A stretch of 64,000 nucleotides of DNA from Cupriavidus numazuensis (lineage in GTDB: Bacteria; Pseudomonadota; Gammaproteobacteria; Burkholderiales; Burkholderiaceae), in NCBI RefSeq assembly GCF_905397435.1, contig NZ_CAJPVI010000004.1, forward strand, positions 124,001-188,000, given 5' to 3'. Both the position numbers and the translations under genes were made by a program. The notes beneath the pieces were generated by a model. It saw nothing but the letters and a program-made list of their open reading frames with translations, searched no databases and was not told the DNA's origin. Of this stretch, positions 25,996-34,694 are shown piece by piece (position 1 is the first letter of the stretch; each line of letters begins with the position of its first letter).

Positions 25996-27897
25996 TCAGA
26001 AAGTTTCCCAGTCGCCGCTGTCGGCCATGGCCGTCTGGGCGGCGGCGGGGCGTCGCAGGGCGGTCTTGAGCACCGGTTCCTGGTGCTGCCGGCCGACCGG
26101 CGGACGCTGCTTTGCCGGCACGGCAGGCGCGCGCTTGGCCAGCACGGGCTGCGCTTGTGGCTTGCGCTGCACCGGCGGGCGCGTGGCCGCAGGCACGGCT
26201 GCGGCACGGGCACGCGGCGCGGCCAGGGCCGGGGTCTGCCTCACCGGCTTCGTCACCGGCTTCGTCATCGGCGGGAGCGGCGCGGGTTCGATCTGACGCG
26301 CCGGCACGGCCGCATCCAGCGCGTGCATCGCCGGCGATCCCTGTGCGACGTCGAACCGGCCCACCTCGTTCACGAGGCCGCCGGCCTGCTGCATCAGGCT
26401 CTCCGCCGCGGCGGCGGCCTGTTCGACCAGCGCGGCATTCTGCTGCGTCATGCTTTCCATCTGCGTGACCGCCAGGCTGACCTGCTCGATGCCCGAGGTC
26501 TGTTCCGAACTCGCCGCGGAGATCTCGCCCATGATGTCCGTCACCCGGCGCACCGCGCCGACAATATCGTCCATGGTCTTGCCCGCCTGCTCGGCCTGAC
26601 GTGCACCGTCCTGCACCTGCCGCACCGAGCCGCCGATCAGCTCGGCAATTTCCTTGGCGGCAGCCGACGAGCGCTGCGCGAGATTGCGCACCTCGGACGC
26701 CACCACGGCAAAGCCGCGCCCCTGCTCGCCCGCGCGCGCCGCTTCGACCGCCGCGTTGAGCGCCAGGATATTGGTCTGGAACGCAATGCTCTCGATCACG
26801 CCGGTGATATCAGCCACCTGCGACGACGACTTGGAGATGCTGTCCATGGTCTGGACCACATCGCGCACGACCCGGCCGCCTTCCGTGGCCACATCCGATG
26901 CGTTGACTGCAAGCTGATTGGCCTGCCTTGCGTTGTCGGCGTTCTGGCGCACCGTGGACGTGAGCTGCTCCATCGATGCTGCGGTCTGCTCCAGCGAGGC
27001 AGCCTGCTGCTCCGTGCGCTGCGACAGGTCGGTATTGCCACGGGCGATCTCGCGCGTGGCACCGTCGATCGAGCCCGACGCCTGCTGGATGCCATGCACC
27101 AGTGCAGCCAAATGGCGAAACGCGCGTTCGAGCGCCGCCAGCATGCGGCCCATTTCGTCGCCGCTGCGAACGTGGAACGTGTGGCGCAGGTTGCCCGTGG
27201 CGAGCGCCTCGGCGGCTTCCAGGGCCTCGCGCGCCGGACCGGTGATCGACCGCGTGATGGCGGTTCCCATCATCACCGCGAGCAGCACGGCCAGCGCGGT
27301 CAGGCCGAGCAGCACATTGCGGGTCCAGACAAAGCCCGCGTCGGCCTGCTTGACCGCGGCCAGCGCAAGGTTGCGCCCGCCGGCCATGATGTCATCGAGT
27401 TTTTCGAAGTACGGGCGTTGCGCGGCGGGCAACGTCACCACAAGGGCCGCCCGTGCGCCGGCGAACTCGCCCGAGCCCAGCTGGCGCAGCACCATGTCGA
27501 GCTGGCCGTTGTAGGCTTCACGCGCGGTCATCAGATCTGAGAAGGTCTTCTGCAGGTCGGGGCGGCCCGAAGCGGCGATCAGCTTGCCCAGCGCATCGAG
27601 CGTCGCGCCCATCTCCTTGCGCATGCCGTCGATGCGCTGCGAATTCTGCTGGACCAGCGCGGGATCTTCGGTCAGGGCGGCATCGCGCACCATCACGCCT
27701 ACCTCGAGGGCATCTTCCTTGACATGGCCAAGGTCGATCACCTTGAGCAGGCGCCCCTCCACGGTCAGGTGCAAGGATGCGTTCATCCCTGCGAGCGACG
27801 TCACGCCAAATACCGCAACGCCAATCAGCAACAGCACCACCAGCATAAAGGCCAGGGACAGGCGGGTCCCTATGCCAAGGTTTCGCAACCAGGCCAT
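25996..27897 (-). CDS. Methyl-accepting chemotaxis protein with CheR/CheB tethering pentapeptide
   Basis: This 633-residue chemoreceptor has TM1 ([19 protein letters not shown]) and a periplasmic four-helix-bundle domain of about 150 residues. TM2 ([16 protein letters not shown]) and HAMP follow, then the long cytoplasmic hairpin with the tip [21 protein letters not shown] Pro/Ala-rich linker of about 100 residues ends in DWETF, matching the NWETF-type pentapeptide that tethers CheR and CheB. The start at 27897 has GGAGGGAG upstream; the open frame to 28161 is not receptor-like. A good sigma-28 promoter lies about 100 bp upstream, placing it in the motility regulon. Confidence 0.93.
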   Translation of the reverse strand: MAWLRNLGIGTRLSLAFMLVVLLLIGVAVFGVTSLAGMNASLHLTVEGRLLKVIDLGHVKEDALEVGVMVRDAALTEDPALVQQNSQRIDGMRKEMGATLDALGKLIAASGRPDLQKTFSDLMTAREAYNGQLDMVLRQLGSGEFAGARAALVVTLPAAQRPYFEKLDDIMAGGRNLALAAVKQADAGFVWTRNVLLGLTALAVLLAVMMGTAITRSITGPAREALEAAEALATGNLRHTFHVRSGDEMGRMLAALERAFRHLAALVHGIQQASGSIDGATREIARGNTDLSQRTEQQAASLEQTAASMEQLTSTVRQNADNARQANQLAVNASDVATEGGRVVRDVVQTMDSISKSSSQVADITGVIESIAFQTNILALNAAVEAARAGEQGRGFAVVASEVRNLAQRSSAAAKEIAELIGGSVRQVQDGARQAEQAGKTMDDIVGAVRRVTDIMGEISAASSEQTSGIEQVSLAVTQMESMTQQNAALVEQAAAAAESLMQQAGGLVNEVGRFDVAQGSPAMHALDAAVPARQIEPAPLPPMTKPVTKPVRQTPALAAPRARAAAVPAATRPPVQRKPQAQPVLAKRAPAVPAKQRPPVGRQHQEPVLKTALRRPAAAQTAMADSGDWETF

Positions 27898-27994
27898 CTC
27901 ACTCCCTCCAAACACTCCGTGATTGATATTTTTTTCTTGTGCGCGCGTAAGTGCTGCCACTGGGCGTGACCGCTGACAACCGGCGCACGGTTGC

Positions 27995-28022
27995 CTATCG
28001 GCGGTGACCGAACACTTCTTGA
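27995..28022 (-). promoter_or_regulatory. Sigma-28 (FliA) promoter of the chemoreceptor gene
   Basis: On the minus strand TCAAGAAG, 12 nt, then GCCGATAG. This matches the flagellar sigma-28 consensus in both elements and spacing, about 98 bp before the ATG. Confidence 0.8.
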
Positions 28023-28782
28023 AGGGAATTTGGAATTGGCATGGAAAGTGGCCGCATTTCCATGAATGGGCAGGTTGCGGTGTGCCTTTTAATCCTGCCA
28101 GGCATCCCGATAGCCCCATGGCAGCGCGCCGCAAGGTGCCGCCAGCTCGACGTGAGCCCAAAAAAAAAGAAGCCCACGCGCGGGGTGCTCGTAGGCTTTC
28201 CAGGACTGCTCAGAGCCAGTTAGCTCTGGTATGAATATAAACGTGCTTACATGAGGTGTAAATCCCGCTTCTATCAGTGAAGGCCCTAGTTGAATGCGGT
28301 GAAAAAATCACTTTTGTCGCATCAGCGCAAGGACTTCACTCGAATCAGGATCGCACTATGTAAGTGTGCACTTATGTTAATACAAAGGGCATACAAGCGT
28401 CCCCAGGAATCCAGAGCGAGTCTGCCGGCCGTTGGCTGGCAGACCGTTACCTCAAAAGCGGCGATCTTGGCAACGAGCCATCTAGAGGAAAAACTCTAAT
28501 TCTCGAAGATAGCCGACTTCTGCCGTGTTTGTAAAAATTTGTTACTCTCGCCGCTGAAGTATTCCCCTTCTCCCCCGACCGCACCGGTCGCCGGCAAGCG
28601 CGTCGAACTCCGTGGTCCGCAACACGACCCCGTCGGCAGCGCGGCGCACGGGAAGCATTCCCATGCCGGTGCCGAGAGCGAATGTTTCTCCCATTGCGCT
28701 GGCCGGGCCATACTGAATATCGGCACCGGTCGGTGGATCGCCACCAGCCGCCAGAACCCCTGCGGGCTCTTCCGGAGTCGTT
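28023..28782. other. Long gene-poor region between chemoreceptor and Hfq-like gene
   Basis: About 760 bp, A+T richer than its surroundings. It holds a minus-strand terminator (28160-28198), a 6-bp hairpin CAGAGC/GCTCTG (28211-28228) and a hairpin GTCTGCC/GGCAGAC (28420-28444). A weak sigma-28-like sequence (TAAA, 14 nt, GCCGCTGA) lies at 28532-28557 on the plus strand. A 69-codon plus-strand frame at 28290-28499 shows no recognisable features. I see no convincing protein gene. Confidence 0.5.
28160..28198 (-). terminator. Rho-independent terminator on the minus strand without an obvious gene
   Basis: On the minus strand AAGCCTACG pairs with CGTGGGCTT (one wobble) and is followed by TCTTTTTTTTT. 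It would end a transcript entering from the right (28200 upward), where no minus-strand protein gene is visible. Confidence 0.8.
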
Positions 28783-29106
28783 GTGAAGAAGGAAACCAGG
28801 CTTCCAAGAAACAGCCGGAAACTACAGCACCAGCAACTAGGCCTCCACGCGGGAAGCCGCATCCCGGTTGTGGTGCTCCTGTGCAACGGCACCCGGCTGC
28901 AAGGCGTAGTGCTCGCCCTGGACGACTACCTGCTGTTGCTGGGCAAGGACATGCAGGACACCAGGCCGGTGGTCGTATACAAGCATGCGATCGCCATGAT
29001 CACGCAGGCCAGCGACGGCGGGGAAGCCTTGCCCGCCCCCGAAACCGACACCACCTCGCCGGATTTCGTTCCCATCTACATGCCGCGCAAGCGCCGGCGG
29101 CGCTGA
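28783..29106 (+). CDS. Hfq-like Sm-fold protein next to flagellin
   Basis: This 107-residue protein starts from GTG with CCGGAG upstream. The core at about 22-76 aligns with Hfq: RIPVVVLLCNGTRLQGVV matches the RVPVxxYLxNGxxLQG strand pair, LDDYLLLL the next strand, and VVVYKHAIAM the Sm2 motif YKHA. Leu14-Gln15 correspond to the Hfq proximal-face Leu-Gln, and Tyr49 stands for Phe42. The rim arginines (RRER) are replaced by AGSR. A C-terminal tail ends in PRKRRRR. It is not the housekeeping hfq, which normally lies beside hflX. It is placed directly before fliC, suggesting a role in post-transcriptional control of motility (inference). Confidence 0.78.
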   Translation: MKKETRLPRNSRKLQHQQLGLHAGSRIPVVVLLCNGTRLQGVVLALDDYLLLLGKDMQDTRPVVVYKHAIAMITQASDGGEALPAPETDTTSPDFVPIYMPRKRRRR

Positions 29107-29205
29107 AGCACCGCCCCAACGGCGCCGCACGCGGCACGCTGCTGCCGCCCGCAACGCGCGAGTCACGGCAATCTCTGCTGTTGCAATTGTGCGAAAAAGT
29201 CACTC

Positions 29206-29232
29206 TAAACCTTTCGCGACACCTGTCGATAA
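29206..29232 (+). promoter_or_regulatory. Sigma-28 (FliA) promoter of fliC
   Basis: TAAA (29206-29209), 15 nt, GTCGATAA (29225-29232). Spacing is exact and the -10 differs in one base from GCCGATAA. It lies about 100 bp before the fliC ATG, giving a long leader. Confidence 0.88.
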
Positions 29233-29333
29233 CCCAAACAACGGAGGCACTCTACATCCTGCAGAGCAGGCAGCCAACGTTACGGCTAGCAGCCGGAATG
29301 CCAAATTTCTATTGAACTCATAGGAGCCGTACC

Positions 29334-30161
29334 ATGGGCATGGTTATCAACACCAACACGCTGTCCCTGCAAACCCAGAACAACCTGACGAGCTCCCAGT
29401 CGTCGCTGAACAGCGCGATTCAGCGCCTGTCGTCGGGCCTGCGCATCAACAGCGCCAAGGACGATGCCGCCGGCCAGGCCATCGCCAACCGTTTCAGCGC
29501 CAACATCAACGGTCTGACGCAAGCCCAGCGCAACGCCAACGACGGCATCTCGATGGCGCAGACCGCTGAAGGCGCGCTGAACGAAGTCAACAACAACCTG
29601 CAACGCATCCGCACGCTGACCGTGCAGGCCGCCAACGGCACCAACTCGGCCAGCGACCTGCAGTCGCTGCAAGACGAAGTGACGGCACGCCTGAATGAAA
29701 TCGACCGCCTGTCGCAGCAAACCGCGTTCAACGGCACGAACCTGCTGGACGGCTCCGCCGGCGCGGCTGGCGTGGTCAAGATTCAGGTCGGCGCCAAGGA
29801 CGGCCAGACCATCGACCTGGACCTCAGCAACGCCAAGTCCGACACCACCACACTGGGCGTGAACTCCCTGGATCTGAAGAACCTCGGCGGCACCGAACTG
29901 GCCACGATCGACACCGCCATCCAGACGATCGACACGGCCCGCAGCGGCCTGGGCGCCACGCAGAACCGCTTCGAGTCCGTCGTCTCGAACCTGGGCACGA
30001 CCGTGACCAACCTGTCGGCTTCGCGCTCGCGCATCCAGGACGCCGACTACGCGACGGAAGTGTCGAACATGTCGCGCGCCCAGATCCTGCAGCAAGCTGG
30101 CACCTCTGTGCTGGCACAAGCAAACCAGACCACCCAGAACGTGCTGTCGCTGCTGCGTTAA
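29334..30161 (+). CDS. fliC: Flagellin
   Basis: This 275-residue flagellin, exported by the flagellar type III apparatus, polymerises into the filament. The conserved N-terminal D0/D1 part begins MVINTNTLSLQTQNNL and includes SAIQRLSSGLRINSAKDDAA. The C-terminal D1/D0 part includes SRIQDADYATEVSNMSRAQI and ends NVLSLLR. The central variable region is very short, so the D2/D3 surface domains are absent. The first ATG (29334) has AGGAG at proper spacing; a second ATG two codons later would give the usual MVINTN start. Preceded by a sigma-28 promoter. Confidence 0.96.
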   Translation: MGMVINTNTLSLQTQNNLTSSQSSLNSAIQRLSSGLRINSAKDDAAGQAIANRFSANINGLTQAQRNANDGISMAQTAEGALNEVNNNLQRIRTLTVQAANGTNSASDLQSLQDEVTARLNEIDRLSQQTAFNGTNLLDGSAGAAGVVKIQVGAKDGQTIDLDLSNAKSDTTTLGVNSLDLKNLGGTELATIDTAIQTIDTARSGLGATQNRFESVVSNLGTTVTNLSASRSRIQDADYATEVSNMSRAQILQQAGTSVLAQANQTTQNVLSLLR

Positions 30162-30188
30162 TTCGCGCCAGTCACAGCGGCGTCATTC

Positions 30189-30282
30189 GAGCCGGCCGCC
30201 GCGCCGGCTCGCAAGGAATGCTTTCAGAGCGGTGCGCCGCTCTGAAAGCGTTTCCCGGACCAGGCAAACAGGGGTCTGGTCC
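30189..30282 (+). terminator. Three successive hairpins after fliC
   Basis: GAGCCGGC/GCCGGCTC (30189-30210). A perfect 12-bp stem CTTTCAGAGCGG / CCGCTCTGAAAG with a TGCG loop (30221-30248). GGACCAG/CTGGTCC (30257-30282). The middle one is the best terminator candidate. Partial read-through would set the ratio of flagellin to the flaG-fliD genes. Confidence 0.65.
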
Positions 30283-30330
30283 TTAGGCAACACCGATCCT
30301 TTCCATCCGACTTGCCCACGGAGTCAGAGC

Positions 30331-30687
30331 ATGATCAGTCCGACCGGCCTGCCGCAGCCCGCTTCCGTCTCGCTGCACGGCGTCGCGCAACCCTCCGCCG
30401 CCGAGCGCCAGACAGGCACACAGCCCGAAGTGTCCACGCGCGAAGGCGGCGCCCGTCCGGTCCGCACCGAGGCGCTGGCTACCGCGCTCACCAGCCTTAG
30501 CGAGGCATTGCGTGCCTCGCCGGTCGACGTGCGCTTCACCATCGATGCCGAAACGCACCGCGTGGTCACCAACGTCGTGAGCCGGGAAAGCGGCGACATC
30601 ATTCGCCAGATGCCATCGGAAGAGGCGCTGCGCATCACACGTGCGATCGACAGGCTGCAAGGGCTGCTGATCGATCAGACAGCATAG
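30331..30687 (+). CDS. flaG: FlaG family protein
   Basis: This 118-residue protein has a variable N-terminus, then the FlaG core: VDVRFTIDAETHRVVTNVVS, and DIIRQMPSEEALRITRAIDRLQGLLID. FlaG affects filament length in several bacteria; mechanism is not settled. The ATG at 30331 has GGAG upstream, and the longer frame from 30232 runs back into the terminator hairpins. fliD begins 24 bp downstream. Confidence 0.88.
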   Translation: MISPTGLPQPASVSLHGVAQPSAAERQTGTQPEVSTREGGARPVRTEALATALTSLSEALRASPVDVRFTIDAETHRVVTNVVSRESGDIIRQMPSEEALRITRAIDRLQGLLIDQTA

Positions 30688-30711
30688 TGACATCCAGGAA
30701 GGTAACGAAGC

Positions 30712-32136
30712 ATGGCATCCATCTCCTCTCTCGGCATCGGTTCCGGCCTTGACCTCAACTCGCTGCTGGCGAACATCCAGAACGCGGAAAGCGCCAACCT
30801 GTCCGCCATCCAGTCGCAGCAGCAGTCCTACAACTCCAAGCTGTCTGCTTATGGCCAGATCAAGAGCACGCTAACCGCTTTCCAGAGCGCCGCCGCCGCG
30901 CTGGGTGCCAAAAGCCTGTTCGGTTCCGCCACGACGACCGCGTCCAACACCGCGACGCTGACTTCTTCGGCCGATTCCACGGCGGTGTCCGGCAACTACA
31001 CGATCACCGTGAACAAGCTGGCCTCCGCCCAGTCACTGGTAGCCGCCGGAACCGCCGCAGCCAATACGGCGATCGGCAACGGCACGATCAAGATCGAACT
31101 CGGAACCACCAGTGGTACGAGCTTCACGCCGGGTAGCGGCACGCCGGCTTCCATCACCATTGGCAACGGCAACAACACGCTCGCCGGCATCCGCGATGCC
31201 ATCAACCAGGCCAACGCCGGTGTCACAGCGAGCATTGTCAACGACGGCAGCGGCACTCCCTACCGCCTGGCACTGACCTCCACCACCGGTGGTGCAGCCG
31301 CCACGATGCGCATCAGCGTCACAGGCAATGGCACGGACGACCCGGCTGCGCTGGACAATCTCGTCGCCTACGACCCGGCCGGCACCAAATCGATGACCGA
31401 GAGCGTGCCCGGCGCCGACGCCAGCCTGAGCGTCAACGGCATTCCGGTCAGCAGCGCCACCAATACCGTAACAGGCGCCGCACAAGGGCTGACGCTCAAC
31501 CTGCAGGCGCTCGGCACCAGCACCGTTACGGTCAAGTCGGATACGGCAACCATCACGACCGCGGTAAAGGCCTTCGTCGATGCCTTCAACAAGCTGCAGA
31601 GCACCGCGAAGACGCTGACGTCCTTTAACCCGGACACCAAGGCTGCGTCCACGCTTACCGGCGACGGCACCCTGCGCAATATCCAGACGCAACTGCGATC
31701 CGCGCTCAACACCGCCCAGCCAGGCGGCGCGAACGGTATCAACGTGCTCACGCAGGCCGGTCTCTCCTTCACGACGGACGGCACGCTCTCGCTGGACACC
31801 GACAAGCTGGGCAAGGCCCTGGCCAACAACCTGAACGGCGTCACCCAGTTCTTCTCCGGCGTCGACGGCAAGTCCGGCCTGGCAAACCAGATGTCTGACC
31901 TGGTCGGCAAGATCACCGGCAGCAAGGGTTCGCTAACCAATGCCACCGATGGCATCAACAAGACGCTGCGCACGCTGAGCGATCGCCTCGATTCGGAAAG
32001 CACCCGCATCTCCACGATGATGGACACGTATCGCCAGCAATTCAGCCAGCTTGACTTGCTGGTGAACAAGATGAACTCGACCAGTTCGTACCTGACACAG
32101 CAGTTCGGCGCCATGAACAACGTCAGTACCAAGTAA
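30712..32136 (+). CDS. fliD: Flagellar filament cap protein FliD
   Basis: This 474-residue cap protein lets flagellin fold at the filament tip. The N-terminal domain begins SSLGIGSGLDLNSLLANIQ with a coiled coil (SAIQSQQQSYNSKLSAYG). A Thr/Ala/Gly-rich central domain follows. The C-terminal domain has a long helical part (INKTLRTLSDRLDSESTRIS and QFSQLDLLVNKMNSTSSYL) and ends QQFGAMNN. Length and layout are normal. The ribosome site AGGAAGG precedes the ATG. Confidence 0.95.
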   Translation: MASISSLGIGSGLDLNSLLANIQNAESANLSAIQSQQQSYNSKLSAYGQIKSTLTAFQSAAAALGAKSLFGSATTTASNTATLTSSADSTAVSGNYTITVNKLASAQSLVAAGTAAANTAIGNGTIKIELGTTSGTSFTPGSGTPASITIGNGNNTLAGIRDAINQANAGVTASIVNDGSGTPYRLALTSTTGGAAATMRISVTGNGTDDPAALDNLVAYDPAGTKSMTESVPGADASLSVNGIPVSSATNTVTGAAQGLTLNLQALGTSTVTVKSDTATITTAVKAFVDAFNKLQSTAKTLTSFNPDTKAASTLTGDGTLRNIQTQLRSALNTAQPGGANGINVLTQAGLSFTTDGTLSLDTDKLGKALANNLNGVTQFFSGVDGKSGLANQMSDLVGKITGSKGSLTNATDGINKTLRTLSDRLDSESTRISTMMDTYRQQFSQLDLLVNKMNSTSSYLTQQFGAMNNVSTK

Positions 32137-32188
32137 CAGCCTGCGCAAGACTGCCGGCCGTCATCAACTACAACAGGAGAAAAGCGCG

Positions 32189-32614
32189 ATGTTTGCACGT
32201 TCTGCTGCCAACACTTACGCTGCCATCGGCGTCCAGACCAAGGCCATGAGCGCGAGCCCCACGCAGCTGATCGCCATGCTGTATGACGGCGCTCGCACGG
32301 CCATCGCCCGGGCGAAGTTCCACCTGGACAGCGGGGACGTGCCGGCGCGCGGCAATGCCATCTCGAAGGCGATCGACATCATCGAGAACGGGCTGCGCGC
32401 GGTACTGGACCACGAGGCCGGCGGTGAAATCGCTTCCAACCTGGAATCGCTGTACGAGTACATGGTGCGCCGCCTGCTGCAGGCAAACTTGCAGAGGGAC
32501 GCCGGTCTCCTCACGGAAGTCGACACGCTGCTGGAGAGCCTTGCCTCCGCCTGGGCCCAGCTCGATGCGCCCGCCCAGGCCTCGGAACCACAACCTGTGC
32601 TGCAGGAAAGCTGA
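32189..32614 (+). CDS. fliS: Flagellin export chaperone FliS
   Basis: This 141-residue helical chaperone binds the C-terminus of flagellin in the cytoplasm. Typical features are NTYAAIGVQTKAMSASPTQLIAMLYDGA near the N-terminus, helices IARAKFHLDSGDVPARG and AISKAIDIIENGLRAVLD, then LYEYMVRRLLQANL. The C-terminal 15 residues are variable. AGGAGAA precedes the ATG. Confidence 0.94.
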   Translation: MFARSAANTYAAIGVQTKAMSASPTQLIAMLYDGARTAIARAKFHLDSGDVPARGNAISKAIDIIENGLRAVLDHEAGGEIASNLESLYEYMVRRLLQANLQRDAGLLTEVDTLLESLASAWAQLDAPAQASEPQPVLQES

Positions 32615-32615
32615 A

Positions 32616-32948
32616 ATGCCAGCCTATTCCCCCATCGTCACCTGCTACGAGGAAATCCTCGTGCTGTCAGGCCGCATGTTCGAAGCCGCACAGGCCGCGG
32701 ACTGGGATACCGTCGCCGAACTGCAGCGCGGTTACCTGGCGCTGGTCGACCGGCTGCGCCAGTTCGACCACGAAGCGTCGCTCTCGGACGCCGAACGCAT
32801 GCGCCGCTACCAGTTGCTGGACCGCATCCTGACTTACGATGCACGCATCCGCGACCTGGCCATGCCGGAGCTTCGGCGCCTCGGCAGCCTGCTGACCAGC
32901 TCGCGCCGCCAGTTCGATTTGTCAGCCGCCTACGGCGCGGCGGCGTAA
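32616..32948 (+). CDS. fliT: Flagellar chaperone FliT
   Basis: This 110-residue small helical protein starts one base after the fliS stop. It contains YEEILVLSGRMFEAAQAADW and WDTVAELQRGYLALVDRL, the helical layout of FliT, the export chaperone for FliD. The C-terminal helix RRYQLLDRILTYDARIRDL leads to a short tail. Identification relies on position and helix pattern because FliT sequence conservation is low. FliT can also restrain FlhDC in enterics; this is not testable here. Confidence 0.88.
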   Translation: MPAYSPIVTCYEEILVLSGRMFEAAQAADWDTVAELQRGYLALVDRLRQFDHEASLSDAERMRRYQLLDRILTYDARIRDLAMPELRRLGSLLTSSRRQFDLSAAYGAAA

Positions 32949-32999
32949 CGCATTGCGTGGCGGGTCCTTCAGGGCCTCCCGCATGTCCGTCCCGGCGAA

Positions 33000-34322
33000 A
33001 TGACCGGCATCCATCTTCCTCCCGGACTGAGTTCCGTCCAGACGCTCGATCCGCAGCAACTGCGCACGGGCCTGTCCACGCTCGACAAGGTTGCGCTGCT
33101 CCAGCCCGTGCTGGATGCGTCCGAGTCGGGCGTGCAGAACTCGACCGACCAGGCCATCCGCAACAGCCAGGCTACCAGGGCTGCCAATGGCCAGCCGGGC
33201 CAGGCCACGCTGCTGCCCGGCGCTTCCACGCGCGAGTCGCTGAGCTTTGCCGCGCGCGCCATCCTGACGCTGATGGACGGCACGCCTGCGCAGCCACTGC
33301 GCTCGGCCGGCCCCTTGCTTCCCGCTCCGCCGACGACTGGCAACACGGCCACCGTGGCGACAGCGCTGGCCAATATGGTGGACGAGAGCGGATTGTTCTA
33401 CGAATCGCACCTGTCGCAATGGGTCGCGGGTGCGCGGCCACTGGCCAGCATCCTGCAACAGCCGCAAGCCCCGCTCGGCCAGCCGCTGCTGCCCAATACG
33501 CCCTTCGCGCCGCCGGGCGCCAAAGCCGGTCCCGAGGCACCGATGCTGACGTACAGCGGCCCGTCAGCTTCCAACAGCTCCACGGCCGCCGATTTGCCGC
33601 GCGCCGCCGGCCCGGTCCCCATCCCTGCCTCGCAGTTGCTGGCCGAAGCGCTGGCAGCGCCAGGCAACCCGCGTGTCGCCCACAACCACGCGCCATTCGA
33701 ACAAGGCGTGCGCCAGGGCATGGGCTCGCATGCGTCTTACAGCAGAGAGGCATCGCCGGCGGACACCATGCCGCCCCGACCTTCCGCAGCGTCCGTTGCC
33801 ACGCAGGCTTACCAGGCCACCGCCGACGCGGGGCGCGCTCCAGAACAAGCCGCCGCGGCACGGCACAGCGTATTGATGGACCTGAGTCCCAGCCCCGAAC
33901 CAGCCCAGCAACAAGCAGCGCAAGGACCGGCCATTCACCCGTCTACCGAAGGCGTGGTGCGCCAGCAGCTGGAACTGCTGGCAACGCAGCAATTCCGCTT
34001 CGCCGGCGAAGCCTGGCCCGGCACGCCGATGGAATGGGACGTCACGCGACACGAAGACGATGCCGGCGGACAAGACGCATCGGCGCATCAGTGGTCCAGC
34101 CGCCTGAAGCTGCAGTTGCCGAAGCTCGGCCTGGTCGAGGCCGTGCTGACCCTGGGCCCGAATGGGCTCGAAGCCCGCCTGGCAACCGCCGAAACCGACA
34201 TCGCCGCGCGCTTCATCGCGGCGCGTCCGCAACTGCGCAGCCAGCTCGAAGCGAAGGGCATCGTGCTGCAACGGCTCAACGTGGAAACGCGCGACAGCAT
34301 GGATGAAGGAAGCGCAGCATGA
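33000..34322 (+). CDS. FliK-like protein, second copy
   Basis: This 440-residue protein has a Pro/Ala/Gln-rich disordered first two-thirds. The C-terminal domain of hook-length-control type is at about 345-435 (WSSRLKLQLPKLGLVEAVLTLGP and IAARFIAARPQLRSQLEAKGIVLQRLNVE). The classical fliK is located at 40884. The stop overlaps the next gene, an FlhB C-terminal-like protein, by 4 bp. This matches the FliK-like / FhlB-like pairs seen in other bacteria. No strong ribosome site precedes the ATG. A hook-length or export-switch role is inferred. Confidence 0.8.
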   Translation: MTGIHLPPGLSSVQTLDPQQLRTGLSTLDKVALLQPVLDASESGVQNSTDQAIRNSQATRAANGQPGQATLLPGASTRESLSFAARAILTLMDGTPAQPLRSAGPLLPAPPTTGNTATVATALANMVDESGLFYESHLSQWVAGARPLASILQQPQAPLGQPLLPNTPFAPPGAKAGPEAPMLTYSGPSASNSSTAADLPRAAGPVPIPASQLLAEALAAPGNPRVAHNHAPFEQGVRQGMGSHASYSREASPADTMPPRPSAASVATQAYQATADAGRAPEQAAAARHSVLMDLSPSPEPAQQQAAQGPAIHPSTEGVVRQQLELLATQQFRFAGEAWPGTPMEWDVTRHEDDAGGQDASAHQWSSRLKLQLPKLGLVEAVLTLGPNGLEARLATAETDIAARFIAARPQLRSQLEAKGIVLQRLNVETRDSMDEGSAA

Positions 34323-34600
34323 GCGAAGCCGATCCGAACCGCGGCGCAGCCATCGCGCTGTCGTACCAGACGGACGACAAGGCGCCACGCGTGGTGGCCA
34401 AGGGCTATGGCGTGGTCGCCGAAGCCATCATCGCCCGTGCGCGAGAAGCCGGCGTCTATGTGCACGGCTCTCCCACTCTCGTGAACCTGCTGATGCAGGT
34501 GGACCTCGATAGCCATATTCCGCCGCAACTGTACGTTGCCATTGCGGAGCTGCTTGCGTGGCTCTACCAACTGGAATCCGGCCCCGAAGCTCCGGTCTGA
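34319..34600 (+). CDS. FlhB C-terminal-domain homologue (FhlB/EscU-type)
   Basis: This 93-residue protein corresponds to the part of FlhB after the autocleavage site: AIALSYQTDDKAPRVVAKGY, then VAEAIIARAREAGVYVHGSP and IPPQLYVAIAELLAWLYQLE. The NPTH cleavage motif and all membrane segments are absent. Such free-standing domains can stand in for the cleaved FlhB C-terminus in substrate switching. It is translationally coupled (ATGA) to the FliK-like gene, supporting a functional pair. Confidence 0.87.
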   Translation: MSEADPNRGAAIALSYQTDDKAPRVVAKGYGVVAEAIIARAREAGVYVHGSPTLVNLLMQVDLDSHIPPQLYVAIAELLAWLYQLESGPEAPV

Positions 34601-34623
34601 TCCCGTTGTTCCCTGAATGGAAA

Positions 34624-34656
34624 CAGCCCCTGTCCGCTTTCGCGGGACAGGGGCTG
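34624..34656. terminator. Terminator between convergent flagellar operons
   Basis: A 12-bp perfect stem CAGCCCCTGTCC / GGACAGGGGCTG with an extra GC/GC pair and a TTTC-containing loop, midway between the FlhB-like gene (+) and fliE (-). Confidence 0.75.
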
Positions 34657-34694
34657 CCTGACATCCGGTTTGCCGGCGCCATGCCGGCATGGCC

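Noticed and set aside
28290..28499. 69-codon plus-strand frame before the Hfq-like gene
   Set aside because: No family features, no ribosome site, and it crosses a hairpin; kept only as a note in the intergenic entry.
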